This document shows, piece by piece, positions 1-7,197 of a stretch of 18,711 nucleotides of DNA. The stretch spans positions 1 to 18,711 of the forward strand of contig JAISLM010000119.1 of assembly GCA_031290855.1 (NCBI GenBank). The letters run 5' to 3'. The translations under genes were made by a program, and so were the position numbers. The DNA is from Spirochaetaceae bacterium. GTDB lineage: Bacteria > Spirochaetota > Spirochaetia > Treponematales > Breznakiellaceae. How positions within the stretch are numbered: the stretch's first letter is position 1; the number at the start of each line of letters is the position of its first letter. Below the pieces are notes generated by a model, which saw only the letters and a program-made list of their open reading frames with translations, did not search any database and was not told the DNA's origin.

Positions 1-153
1 CACCCGGTCGAACAGCGCCGGCGCCCGCCCCCCTCGGAACAGGGGTTCCCTGTTGTTGACGCGGGTACTGATTTCGTACCACACGCCCTGTTTCAGCATT
101 CTTAAATGTCTCATGTAAATATATGGGCGCCTGCCCGCGTTTTGCTTTAACAT
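1..153 (-). CDS. Transposase-like protein (Y1_Tnp/RAYT-like), 5' part only
   Basis: N-terminal 51 residues of a transposase-like protein cut by the window edge. The ATG is at 153-151 and the reading frame is open to base 1. The protein is nearly identical to the start of the complete copy at 10088-10666: three residue changes in the first 51, and only a handful of base changes over 153 bp. Both carry the motif GVWYEISTRVNNREPLF, which matches the N-terminal strand of IS200-like/REP-associated tyrosine transposases. The two copies are in opposite orientation. No good Shine-Dalgarno precedes this ATG; the in-frame ATG at codon 14 (MRHLRMLKQ) is conserved in both copies and may be the true start. 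Whether this copy keeps an intact HUH motif cannot be seen here. Confidence 0.75.
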   Translation of the reverse strand, partial: MLKQNAGRRPYIYMRHLRMLKQGVWYEISTRVNNREPLFRGGRAPALFDRV

Positions 154-236
154 ACGGGAAAAAACGGAAAGAAGCCGGAACGGAAAGGCCGTTCCGGCGG
201 CTCGGCGGGGAGCTTTTCGTCAGGTAAAATTTTTGC

Positions 237-270
237 GGGTCAAGTTTAGGACTTGCCGTGCGGAGGCTCA
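237..270. repeat. Terminal inverted repeat of transposase-like element, copy 1
   Basis: Starts with GGGTCAAGTTTAG and ends with GGAGGCTCA. It matches the right end of the complete element at 10761-10795 (GGGTCAAGTTTAG and GGAGGTTCA) in the same relative position upstream of the transposase-like gene. The DNA between it and the gene start (154-236) also resembles the stretch upstream of the second copy (9998-10087), including reverse-complement TTTTACCTGA and AAAAGCTCCC. It is therefore the outer boundary of a partly off-window element. Confidence 0.75.
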
Positions 271-537
271 TTTTCCTCCTAAAATATGTAGTATTTTATG
301 TTGAACGTTGACAGGCAGGCGGGCAGGCGCAGTGGTGAGACATTTAAAAGTATAAACACGCGCAACTCTAATTCCTTTATAGGACTAGACTTGCAATATG
401 CCTCTTTAAGATTCCGTCTAGCTTTAAAGCTTCCTTGTAACCCTTTGTTTTATCTGGAGTTGGCTCGTCGTGTAATTTGGCTTAATACAGCAGCTTATAT
501 CATTTCGGTAACTTTTTCGATGCCCTGCTGCGGGCAC
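271..537. other. Intergenic stretch without a supported gene
   Basis: AT-richer DNA between the element end and the promoter of the cNMP-binding gene. The only open frame (298-585, +) has no protein-like composition, no clear ribosome-binding site, and runs through the downstream promoter, so it is not called. There is a perfect 12-bp palindrome AGCTTTAAAGCT at 420-431, and a CTAGAC (385-390) / GTCTAG (416-421) inverted pair. No function is assigned. Confidence 0.5.
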
Positions 538-566
538 TTGAAAATATGTTTTTTGGGCAGCATAAT
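538..566 (+). promoter_or_regulatory. Sigma70-type promoter for the cNMP-binding gene
   Basis: TTGAAA at 538-543 and CATAAT at 561-566 are separated by exactly 17 bp, each one mismatch from consensus. The start point would fall near 573, giving a leader of about 14 nt that holds the GGCGAGG ribosome-binding site (575-581) and ends at the ATG at 587. Confidence 0.7.
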
Positions 567-586
567 GTTAAGTTGGCGAGGTTAGA

Positions 587-1816
587 ATGGGTGCTACACA
601 ACTTTCGATCGTAAATTTCAAAAAGGATATGTATATCCTCGTTGAAGGCAAGCACGATGAAAAAAGATTTTTCATTATACGCGAAGGCTATGTCAAAATT
701 ACCAAACAAATAAGCATGGTCAAAGACGATGCCGATTCGGTAATCGGGCCGGGCGATTTTATCGGGATTGTACCGGCTATGGCACAGCGGAGTCAGATCG
801 AATCGGCGCAGGCCGTTACCGATGTCGTGTTGCTTGCCGTGCACTATTCACAGTTTGAGGGGCTGATACAAAACAGTACGCCTATTGCAATGAAAATAAT
901 ACAGCAGTTTTCGCGGCGTATACGTTACCTTAACAACGCGCTGACAAAGATCAGGTCCAAAGAAGCAGGCACGGACGCGGATAAGGATCTGCTTTTCAAA
1001 ACAGGCGAATACTACCTGGAATCAAAAATGAAGGGGCAGGCGTACTATGTATTCAAGAGGTATGTCGAATGTTATCCCGACGGTGAATTTGCGGAGCTGG
1101 CCGCCGGCCGCTTAAAAGAGCTTGAGGCATACAACGAACCGCTTTATGAAGCAGGAAGCGGTGACTTTCTGCGTATTTACAATAAGGATAAAATTATTTT
1201 TGCCGACGGCGAGCCCGGACAGTCGCTGTACATTATTCAAAAAGGAACGGTAAAGATTACAAAAATTCTGAATGGCAATGAAATTATTCTGGCGATACTT
1301 AAACACGGCGATATTTTTGGAGAGATGGCGCTGCTGGAAAACAAACCGCGCTCCGCGGCGGCTATCGCGCAGGAAAACGGAACGGTTTTGATGGAAGTGT
1401 TAAAGCAGAATTTTGAGCTTATGGCTAAAACACAGCCGGCGATCATAAACCGGTTAACGCAGATGTTGTCTGAACGTATTTGGTTCAGCTATAAACAACT
1501 GGCTAACGCGCTGATAAAAGACCCGCTGGGCCGTATATACGATTATATGACGATTATTCTTGAAAAAAACAATGTTCCGCCGTCTGACAGTTCTTTTGTT
1601 TTTGATTTTGGCCCGGATGAATTGATGAAAATGGCGGCGGTTCCCGCAGAGCAGCAAAATGCCGTCCTGTCAAAGTTTTTAAATGAAAAAGACATCAGCC
1701 TGCAAAAAGGCAAGCTTTCTGTAAGACATATTAATGAAATATTCAAACTGGGGGATTACTACAAAAGAATGCATAAGCGGGAGGCGGCCCAAAACCGTAT
1801 TAAAGCGCCGCGCTAA
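587..1816 (+). CDS. Tandem cyclic-nucleotide-binding domain protein, Crp/Fnr-like
   Basis: 409-residue soluble protein with two cNMP-binding beta-barrel folds. The first spans about residues 5-115, then a helical TPR-like linker (about 132-180), the second fold (about 185-290), and a C-terminal segment (about 310-390) resembling the winged helix of Crp/Fnr regulators. The second fold has a good phosphate-binding cassette at 244-257 (F-G-E-M-A-L-L, with R255), so it could bind cAMP or cGMP. The first fold at the matching place (54-77, GPGDFIGIVPAM) lacks the conserved Glu and Arg and is probably non-binding. The start is set by GGCGAGG five bases upstream of the ATG. The stop lies two bases before the next gene, a cyclase-like membrane protein, so the two are co-transcribed. 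A transcription factor or a ligand-gated adaptor are both possible; the DNA-binding region is divergent. Confidence 0.85.
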   Translation: MGATQLSIVNFKKDMYILVEGKHDEKRFFIIREGYVKITKQISMVKDDADSVIGPGDFIGIVPAMAQRSQIESAQAVTDVVLLAVHYSQFEGLIQNSTPIAMKIIQQFSRRIRYLNNALTKIRSKEAGTDADKDLLFKTGEYYLESKMKGQAYYVFKRYVECYPDGEFAELAAGRLKELEAYNEPLYEAGSGDFLRIYNKDKIIFADGEPGQSLYIIQKGTVKITKILNGNEIILAILKHGDIFGEMALLENKPRSAAAIAQENGTVLMEVLKQNFELMAKTQPAIINRLTQMLSERIWFSYKQLANALIKDPLGRIYDYMTIILEKNNVPPSDSSFVFDFGPDELMKMAAVPAEQQNAVLSKFLNEKDISLQKGKLSVRHINEIFKLGDYYKRMHKREAAQNRIKAPR

Positions 1817-1818
1817 AA

Positions 1819-3549
1819 ATGTCAGGAACAGATAGTCCTATAAAACCCGCTAAAAAAACAGAATCGACCGGGGAAAAACTTCCGTGGTTTATAATACTGG
1901 TATGCGTTTCTTCAATTATTCTTACGCTTGTCACCGCCGGAAAACTGCTGTACGACAAAACCCTTGAAACCGCCGAAGCCGAAACGGTTTACATAAACAG
2001 GGAAGCGGCGGCGGCGCTGGATCTGTTTTTTTCCGGCCTAAAGTCGGCGTCAACGGTGCTGATCGAAACCGCGAATATGGCGGGGTTTAACACTGTCGCC
2101 GGACGCGGCGCGGTGAAATCCTTTTTTGAAAATAACCAGCGCGTTGTGGCCGTCGCGTTTTACGATTCGCCGGATAAAAATGCCCCGCCCATGTCATTTG
2201 TCAATCATGTTTTTTTTAATAACAATAGTATTGATGAGCGGCTGGTTAATATTTTTGTTGAATTGAACAGGGCCGCGACGGAAGGTGCGCGGCAGACACG
2301 CGGCGCAATATTGAACTGTGAGAGTATTTTTGGGTTTCCGCTTCTGGCAATGGTTTTTTCGTACAGGCGGAGCGGCGCGGAGTTTGTATTTTTTTATCCG
2401 GTCGATTTGGCGGAAATGTTCAAGACCGCCCCGCGCGCAAACCGCCTCGTTAACGAGGCAGGCGGCGTACTGCTTAGTTCCGGGCGTCCGCTGCAGCCGG
2501 GCGGCGAAAACATTTCCTCGCGGCAATATATACGGACGATGCTGTCAAACCCGCTGGACAGCGGGCGTCTGCGCTATGTCAACGACGAAGGGCGGCACAC
2601 GGCGGCCGCGTACAGTAAATTGAATGTCGTGCCGGCACTGTTTATTACGGAAATAACTTACGACACGGTATTCGGCGATCTTGCCTGGATAGCGTTTCGT
2701 GTCGTTTTAGTCGCGGCGGTACTTGTCGTTTTCTTTGTATTTATAGTGCTGTTCTGCACAAGATCGATCAGAATTTCACTGAAAAAACTGACGGAATTGG
2801 ACGAAGTAAAGCGAAAGTTTGAAACGACAAGCCGTTTTGCCGATATGTCTCTTGCCCGGATGAGTCTGGACGGCCTCTTGCCGTCCGGAGCGGAATACAA
2901 AAACGCTGCCGTGCTGTTGTCGGGGATAGAATCGTTTGCGCGTATCACGGAACGCTTAAATCCTGATGAAACGGTCACGCTGCTCAATAGTTACATAAAC
3001 CGCGCGTCCGGCATTGTAAAAAAAACAAACGGTACGCTGGACCAATTTTCGGACGGCAATATCAGGGCTTATTGGGGGGCGCTTTCTTCAAGCGGCAGCT
3101 TAGAACATGACGCTTTAAATTGCGTTCGCTGTGCCTTGATGCTGCGTGTAGCCGTGTATGAACTTAACAAGGAACGTCCACCATCGGCAGAACTGCCTTG
3201 TATGAAGCTTTCATGCGGCATAAGCAGCGGGGAATTTACCGCGGGAATCGCGGACTGCGGCGGGCGGGAGGCTTACACGCTGATAGGGGAGAGCGGCGTC
3301 CTTGCCGAAACGCTAAAGGCTCAAAACATACTCTGCGATACCGATATACTGATAAGCGAAAATACGTGGCAGTTGGTCCAAAAATTCATTTTAGTCCACG
3401 AAATGCGTCCGCTACGGATCGAAGGGAGGGCAAAGCCGTTACGCTTGTTTGCCCTTATCAACCTGCGGACAAAGCAGGGCGAGGCGCAGGTGTTTCCCGC
3501 AACACTCCAGGATGTCCGCAGCCTGTACCTGCCGGTACAAGCTTCCTAA
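1819..3549 (+). CDS. Membrane sensor with degenerate class III adenylate/guanylate cyclase domain
   Basis: 576 residues: TM1 (about 21-41), an extracytoplasmic sensor domain (about 42-288, Cache/CHASE-like in size), TM2 (about 290-313), then a cytoplasmic class III cyclase homology domain (about 361-548). The fold is recognisable: AAVLLSGIESFARITERL, then FSDGNIRAYWG, CGISSGEFTAGI and YTLIGESGVLAETL. The catalytic positions are changed. The first metal Asp (F-x-D-I) is G369; the GD pair of the second metal site reads D412-G413; the transition-state Asn and Arg of the VNxAxR motif are V494 and T498. It is thus predicted to be a pseudo-cyclase that senses or regulates rather than makes cNMP. 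It begins two bases after the cNMP-binding gene with no clear ribosome-binding site, suggesting translational coupling. If D412 aligns with the metal Asp through a one-residue insertion, one site would survive, but not the rest. Confidence 0.85.
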   Translation: MSGTDSPIKPAKKTESTGEKLPWFIILVCVSSIILTLVTAGKLLYDKTLETAEAETVYINREAAAALDLFFSGLKSASTVLIETANMAGFNTVAGRGAVKSFFENNQRVVAVAFYDSPDKNAPPMSFVNHVFFNNNSIDERLVNIFVELNRAATEGARQTRGAILNCESIFGFPLLAMVFSYRRSGAEFVFFYPVDLAEMFKTAPRANRLVNEAGGVLLSSGRPLQPGGENISSRQYIRTMLSNPLDSGRLRYVNDEGRHTAAAYSKLNVVPALFITEITYDTVFGDLAWIAFRVVLVAAVLVVFFVFIVLFCTRSIRISLKKLTELDEVKRKFETTSRFADMSLARMSLDGLLPSGAEYKNAAVLLSGIESFARITERLNPDETVTLLNSYINRASGIVKKTNGTLDQFSDGNIRAYWGALSSSGSLEHDALNCVRCALMLRVAVYELNKERPPSAELPCMKLSCGISSGEFTAGIADCGGREAYTLIGESGVLAETLKAQNILCDTDILISENTWQLVQKFILVHEMRPLRIEGRAKPLRLFALINLRTKQGEAQVFPATLQDVRSLYLPVQAS

Positions 3550-3790
3550 TGAACCTCCGCGCAGCAAGCGCGAACCGAAGGTTCGGCACGGGATTAAACC
3601 AGACTTTGCGAATGAACCTCCCCGCCGCAGAGCGGCGTCAAGCGTCCGCGTGACGTTTTACCTCCTGCCTAACCTGATAAGCAGGGACAAAGCGGGGGAG
3701 CAGACCCCACTTCGAATAAAGCCGGAAACCAAAAGCTCTTAATGCGATGTTCCGTAAATTTAACGCCGGGCGGACGGGGGAAGGAGAGGA
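3548..3790. repeat. REP-like repeat cluster between convergent genes
   Basis: Two units start AATGAACCTCC at 3548 and 3611. Each is followed by a short GC-rich hairpin: GCGC-AGCAA-GCGC and then CGAACC-GAA-GGTTCG (3571-3585) in the first, and CGCCGC-AGA-GCGGCG (3623-3637) in the second. The second unit matches the reverse complement of the element end at 10761-10795 over about 20 bp (TGAACCTCCCCGCCGCAGAG). GGGGAGCAGACCCC near 3696-3709 looks like a decayed form of the GGGTCAGACCC palindrome of the transposase-like gene. The cluster overlaps the stop of the cyclase-like gene and lies between two converging genes, a usual place for REP elements. The hairpins could act as terminators. Open frames here are not gene-like. 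Confidence 0.65.
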
Positions 3791-4759
3791 TCACTTCCTA
3801 ATTACCCACTGGTTATCGGTCTTTTCGAATTTATCTTTTGAAAGGGTCTGTAGGCGGCCATCTTCGGATCTGAGCGTTATCGCCCCGCGCACGGCGTTAA
3901 CCTCCGTAATTTTCCACAAGGTTCCATCCACAGATATTTTTGTGTTTTCATTTGGCATCGTGTGGCGCTGTTCAGCATAAAACCCGTGTTCATAGGCAAG
4001 ACAGCAACGCAGTCGTCCGCAAGGGCCGGATATTTTCATTGAACTAAGCGAAAGATTCTGTTCCTTTGCCATTTTTATTGCTACGGGCTTTAATTTGTCA
4101 GAGATGGCATGGCAGCAGAAAGATCGCCCGCAAACGCCGAGTCCGCCTGTTATACGCGCCTCGTCACGTATTCCTATCTGGCGCAGTTCAATGCGGGATT
4201 TGAACACAGAGACAAGGTCTTTTACCAGTTCCCTGAAATCTACACGACTTTCCGCCGTAAAAAAAAATATAATTTTAGCTTCTTCAATCAAAAAATGAAC
4301 GGATATTAACTTCATGTCCATATTACGTTCTGAAATTTTCCGTTTGCAAAGTTTAAAGGCTTCTTCTTCTTTTTCCCTGTTAATTCTTTCTTTTTCCAAA
4401 TCAGCACACGTAGCAACGCGATCTATTCGGGTAATTTTTGAAATGCCTGACAGAGCGCGGCCGCAAACCCTGCCCGACAAACGGGCCAAATCCTTGCCGT
4501 AGCGTGTCGGAACAAATACAACCGTTCCAGGTTTTAATTCAGGGCCGTTGTATACGGAAAAAATCGTTTCGTTTGAACAGCTAATGCGCAGTTGATATAC
4601 CGGGGTGCCTGGCGGCAGCGTCTTAACGTTGACGCCGTAAACAAGGTCCGTATCTTCTGTTTCGGACTCGGTTTCGGCTTCACCCCTATCCGTACCTTCA
4701 AGTTCCAAAATATCGCTGTCGTCAAAATCTTCGTACAATAAATCATCAGTATCATCCAT
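3791..4759 (-). CDS. ricT: PSP1-domain protein, RicT/YaaT family
   Basis: 322 residues. An acidic N-terminal extension (1-40) precedes the PSP1/RicT core. The family signature RIELRQIGIRDEARITGG (189-206) is followed by two cysteine clusters, GVCGRSFCC (C210, C215, C216) and GPCGRLRCC (C247, C252, C253). In Bacillus subtilis, RicT works with RicA and RicF as an Fe-S-containing complex that affects RNA processing and developmental phosphorelays; no RicA or RicF is seen in this window, so the role here is inferred only as a member of the family. The start is fixed by AGGAGG seven bases upstream of the ATG. It is the last gene of the M23-bactofilin-YaaR operon, 18 bp after the yaaR-like gene, and ends facing the repeat cluster. 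Confidence 0.9.
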   Translation of the reverse strand: MDDTDDLLYEDFDDSDILELEGTDRGEAETESETEDTDLVYGVNVKTLPPGTPVYQLRISCSNETIFSVYNGPELKPGTVVFVPTRYGKDLARLSGRVCGRALSGISKITRIDRVATCADLEKERINREKEEEAFKLCKRKISERNMDMKLISVHFLIEEAKIIFFFTAESRVDFRELVKDLVSVFKSRIELRQIGIRDEARITGGLGVCGRSFCCHAISDKLKPVAIKMAKEQNLSLSSMKISGPCGRLRCCLAYEHGFYAEQRHTMPNENTKISVDGTLWKITEVNAVRGAITLRSEDGRLQTLSKDKFEKTDNQWVIRK

Positions 4760-4777
4760 GATGCCGCCTCCTTTTTA

Positions 4778-5344
4778 CTATTCCAGCAGATTCACCAATA
4801 AACCGTTTATTTCTTCAATACTTTCCAGCAAATTTAGCTGTTTAACCTGCCCTATCATTACATCTGCCGCGAGACGGTCAAGTTTTTGATCGATAACCTG
4901 TATCGCGCTATACCTGTTTCTGGCCTTGCGTAAATCAGGGTCTTTGTTAAAACGTTTGTTAAAACCGGCCTTTAGGTTATTTGGAATACCGTCATCTTCT
5001 TTAATATCGTAAGCGTTATCAAGGACATAGCGTATAAAGTTTTGTATGGTCAGGCGGTACCGTTTTATCTCGTCAGGAAAAGGACGTTTCAACAGGGCGT
5101 CGCCTGCGTCATACACGCCGTCCAGCAGAACCGTAAACGTCTCTTCCGCAGACAGGTGTGCCGCCGCCGTAATTGGCAACGGGCGGTCAGCTTCCGGCGT
5201 CCGCTCCTTTATGAAGGCCGAAAAAAGTTTTTTTGTACGCTGTTTTTTTTGGGTTTCGTTGTTTTTTTGGGCTTCAATTTTGGCGGGCGTAAGGAATGCC
5301 GCGTCCGTAAACCCTGCGGCGGGGAAACTATCAACTTTTATCAT
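4778..5344 (-). CDS. YaaR-like DUF327 protein
   Basis: About 188 residues of the YaaR/DUF327 family: charged, mostly helical, no membrane segment. Family blocks are visible: LLDGVYDAGDALLKRPFPDE, then the segment KRYRLTIQNFIRYVLDNAYDI, and YSAIQVIDQKLDRLAADVM with the C-terminal LLESIEEINGLLVNLL. The molecular role of YaaR is unknown. In Firmicutes yaaR lies near yaaT (ricT), and the same pairing is preserved here with ricT immediately downstream. Two starts are possible: ATG at 5356 (MCLDM), with AAAGG touching the start codon, or ATG at 5344 (MIKVDSFP), with AAAGGA about 11 bases upstream. I prefer 5344. Either start overlaps the end of the bactofilin gene, so translation is probably coupled. 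Confidence 0.85.
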   Translation of the reverse strand: MIKVDSFPAAGFTDAAFLTPAKIEAQKNNETQKKQRTKKLFSAFIKERTPEADRPLPITAAAHLSAEETFTVLLDGVYDAGDALLKRPFPDEIKRYRLTIQNFIRYVLDNAYDIKEDDGIPNNLKAGFNKRFNKDPDLRKARNRYSAIQVIDQKLDRLAADVMIGQVKQLNLLESIEEINGLLVNLLE

Positions 5345-5789
5345 ATCCAGACACATCCTTTGATGCCGTTACACCTTTGGCAAGTACCTGCTTGACAAGC
5401 TGGGCATCCTGATATTCGGCAAAGGCGTGCTGCCAACTGTATTCATCTTTGCATACGACTATCTTGCCGTGAAGCATACAGCCGTCGTCCGCCTGGATAC
5501 GCCGTGTCAGTATGTCACCCAGTACCAGCCCCGTCGATAGTATGATCAAACATTCGCTTGCCATTATGTTGCCGTACACGACGCCGCCTATTGTGATAAA
5601 ACTTCCCGCGACATTGCTTTTAAGACGGGCTTTTTCGCCTATCACGATACGGCCTTTCACGTTTAGGTCGCCGTAAAGGTTGCCGTCAACACGGGTAAAA
5701 CCGCCGACAACGACATCGCCGTACACGGTAGAACTGGGGCCCAGGATGGTATTTACTGAAAAATCTTTCTGTTTAACTTTTTCCGCCAT
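5331..5789 (-). CDS. Bactofilin (DUF583) cytoskeletal protein
   Basis: 152 residues with the bactofilin core at about 15-115: short hydrophobic/Gly repeats of a right-handed beta-helix (STVYGDVVVGGFTRVDGNLY, then GDLNVKGRIVIGEKARLKSN, then GSFITIGGVVYGNI), flanked by short polar tails. Bactofilins polymerise without nucleotide into filaments that position cell-wall enzymes. The gene overlaps the end of the M23 peptidase gene by 17 bp. This bactofilin/M23 pairing occurs in other bacteria (Csd1/CcmA of Helicobacter pylori and related systems) and points to a cell-shape function. Cysteines at about 80 and 105 are not a family hallmark. There is no strong ribosome-binding site; coupling to the upstream gene is likely. 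Confidence 0.93.
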   Translation of the reverse strand: MAEKVKQKDFSVNTILGPSSTVYGDVVVGGFTRVDGNLYGDLNVKGRIVIGEKARLKSNVAGSFITIGGVVYGNIMASECLIILSTGLVLGDILTRRIQADDGCMLHGKIVVCKDEYSWQHAFAEYQDAQLVKQVLAKGVTASKDVSGYDKS

Positions 5790-6825
5790 TGAGGTTTACC
5801 CGCCCGGCGACTGAACGAATATTAAGGAATTTGTACGGATCTACAACATCGGAACCTATATGAACCTCGTAATGAACGTGGGGGCCGGTTGAACGTCCCG
5901 TGTTTCCTATATAACCAATAACTTCACCCTGCTGGACGCGCTGGCCTGTACGAACTTTAAACGATTGCATATGACCGTAACGGGTATAAAAACCATGTTT
6001 ATGCCTTATAATCACATAGTTGCCAAATCCGTTTTCATCAAAATCGACCGTAACAACCTGTCCGTCCGCCGTCGTCACGATAGGATCACCCTGCCGGTAT
6101 GTAGAGATGTCTATCCCTTTGTGAACATAAATCTGACCGGTGAACGGATCGTTGTTTTCGCCAAAAAACATTGAAATATGCCCAATCCCTCCTCTAATGG
6201 GCCAAATATTAGGAACTTCGGTCAAAAGAGAACTTTGCGAGTCAAGCAACGCGCCCATTTCCTTGAGCGGCTCCACAGCGCTGGACAGGTAGTTTGCGAG
6301 GCTGCGGGCATCGTCCGCTTCCCTTAAACGGCCTTCGGCGGTCTCTCTCATATCAAAAAACGATGAAAGATCGCCGGAACCTGTAGTTTTTGACGAATCA
6401 GCCGCAATATTTACCCCCAACGATGAAAAAACCCCGGAAAGCGTTGCCTGAAAAGTATGGGCCTCACGCCAAAGCACGGACATTTCGTCCCTAAGCTGGT
6501 CGAGCCTTGCCTGTGTCTCGCGCAGACGGCTGTCCTTGTTGTTCAAATCGCTTTTATACCTGCCGTAGGAGCTTTCATACCATATAAATGATGCGAGCAT
6601 GCCTGAAATTAAAAGCCCCGCCACACAAAGGGTCAGAAAAGTAACTTGCAGGTTATAGATTTTCTTTTCGGAATGCGGTACAAGGACTATTGTATAGCGG
6701 CGGCGCAGCAAGACGGCCGCCTTCTTCAGGAAAGCCGCAACAACACTCAATCCGGATAGAGTCCCTCTTTTTATCTTTTTTACAACATTATTTTCTAAAC
6801 GCTTATAGCTGTGAACTCGATCCAC
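5773..6825 (-). CDS. M23 family metallopeptidase, membrane-anchored
   Basis: 350 residues: basic cytoplasmic N-terminus (1-58), one TM segment (about 61-82), a coiled-coil-like stretch (about 88-125), a linker, and a C-terminal LytM/M23 domain (about 208-335). Zinc and active-site motifs are complete: H235-x3-D239 in HKGIDIS, H285 in YGHM, and H316-x-H318 in HVHYEV. It is expected to cut peptidoglycan peptide cross-links from the inner-membrane face. The start codon is GTG, preceded by GAGGTG five bases upstream. It is the first gene of the M23-bactofilin-YaaR-RicT operon, with a leader of about 125 nt from the promoter at 6957-6985. The co-encoded bactofilin probably localises it. Confidence 0.93.
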   Translation of the reverse strand: MDRVHSYKRLENNVVKKIKRGTLSGLSVVAAFLKKAAVLLRRRYTIVLVPHSEKKIYNLQVTFLTLCVAGLLISGMLASFIWYESSYGRYKSDLNNKDSRLRETQARLDQLRDEMSVLWREAHTFQATLSGVFSSLGVNIAADSSKTTGSGDLSSFFDMRETAEGRLREADDARSLANYLSSAVEPLKEMGALLDSQSSLLTEVPNIWPIRGGIGHISMFFGENNDPFTGQIYVHKGIDISTYRQGDPIVTTADGQVVTVDFDENGFGNYVIIRHKHGFYTRYGHMQSFKVRTGQRVQQGEVIGYIGNTGRSTGPHVHYEVHIGSDVVDPYKFLNIRSVAGRVNLNGGKS

Positions 6826-6956
6826 GTTCCCACCTCTTTATATTATCGACGCTAGAGGCCTTAAACCACAACACATAAAAGCCCTGACCCTAAATGGCAA
6901 CGATTCCGCAATGAAACGAAACCCGCCCATACCCCGGCAGAATATCATATTTTTAC

Positions 6957-6985
6957 ATTTTACACTACATAAAAGTAAGCGTCAA
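6957..6985 (-). promoter_or_regulatory. Sigma70-type promoter for the M23-bactofilin operon
   Basis: On the minus strand TTGACG (6985-6980) and TAAAAT (6962-6957) lie 17 bp apart. The start point would be near 6950, giving an untranslated leader of about 125 nt before the GTG at 6825. That leader is long for a plain promoter; no recognised riboswitch was seen in it. Confidence 0.65.
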
Positions 6986-6990
6986 CAGCA

Positions 6991-7197
6991 TCACAGCCTG
7001 ATTGTATAAGCTGACAGTTTAACATCGGCGCTTATACTGGTTTTCACAAATTCAGGAGCTTCCCTGATTTCAAGGGTAAATCCGGCGTCTGAACGCCGTT
7101 CCGCCCTAGTTTTCTCTTCCGCGGTAGTTTGTTCATGGCGGCAACCTAGCAGACGGCAGGCCCGATATAACAGCAGCGCCCCAGCTTGTCCATCCAT
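6991..7197 (-). CDS. Doubtful 68-residue ORF
   Basis: This open frame overlaps the last 52 bases of the VWA gene in another frame and ends just upstream of the operon promoter. Only its second half (DAGFTLEIREAPEFVKTSIS and following residues) has a protein-like look; the first half is a shadow of the VWA gene. It could be the tail of a decayed gene. There is no ribosome-binding site and no recognised family. Confidence 0.15.
   Translation of the reverse strand: MDGQAGALLLYRACRLLGCRHEQTTAEEKTRAERRSDAGFTLEIREAPEFVKTSISADVKLSAYTIRL

Noticed and set aside
298..585. 95-residue plus-strand ORF before the cNMP-binding gene
   Set aside because: No ribosome-binding site or recognisable domain, and it runs through the promoter at 538-566.
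3198..3742. Plus-strand ORFs across the end of the cyclase-like gene and the repeat cluster
   Set aside because: They are out-of-frame readings of the cyclase gene continuing into repeats, with no protein-like features.
6826..6956. Riboswitch in the leader of the M23 operon
   Set aside because: No recognised aptamer core or convincing terminator/anti-terminator pair was seen.
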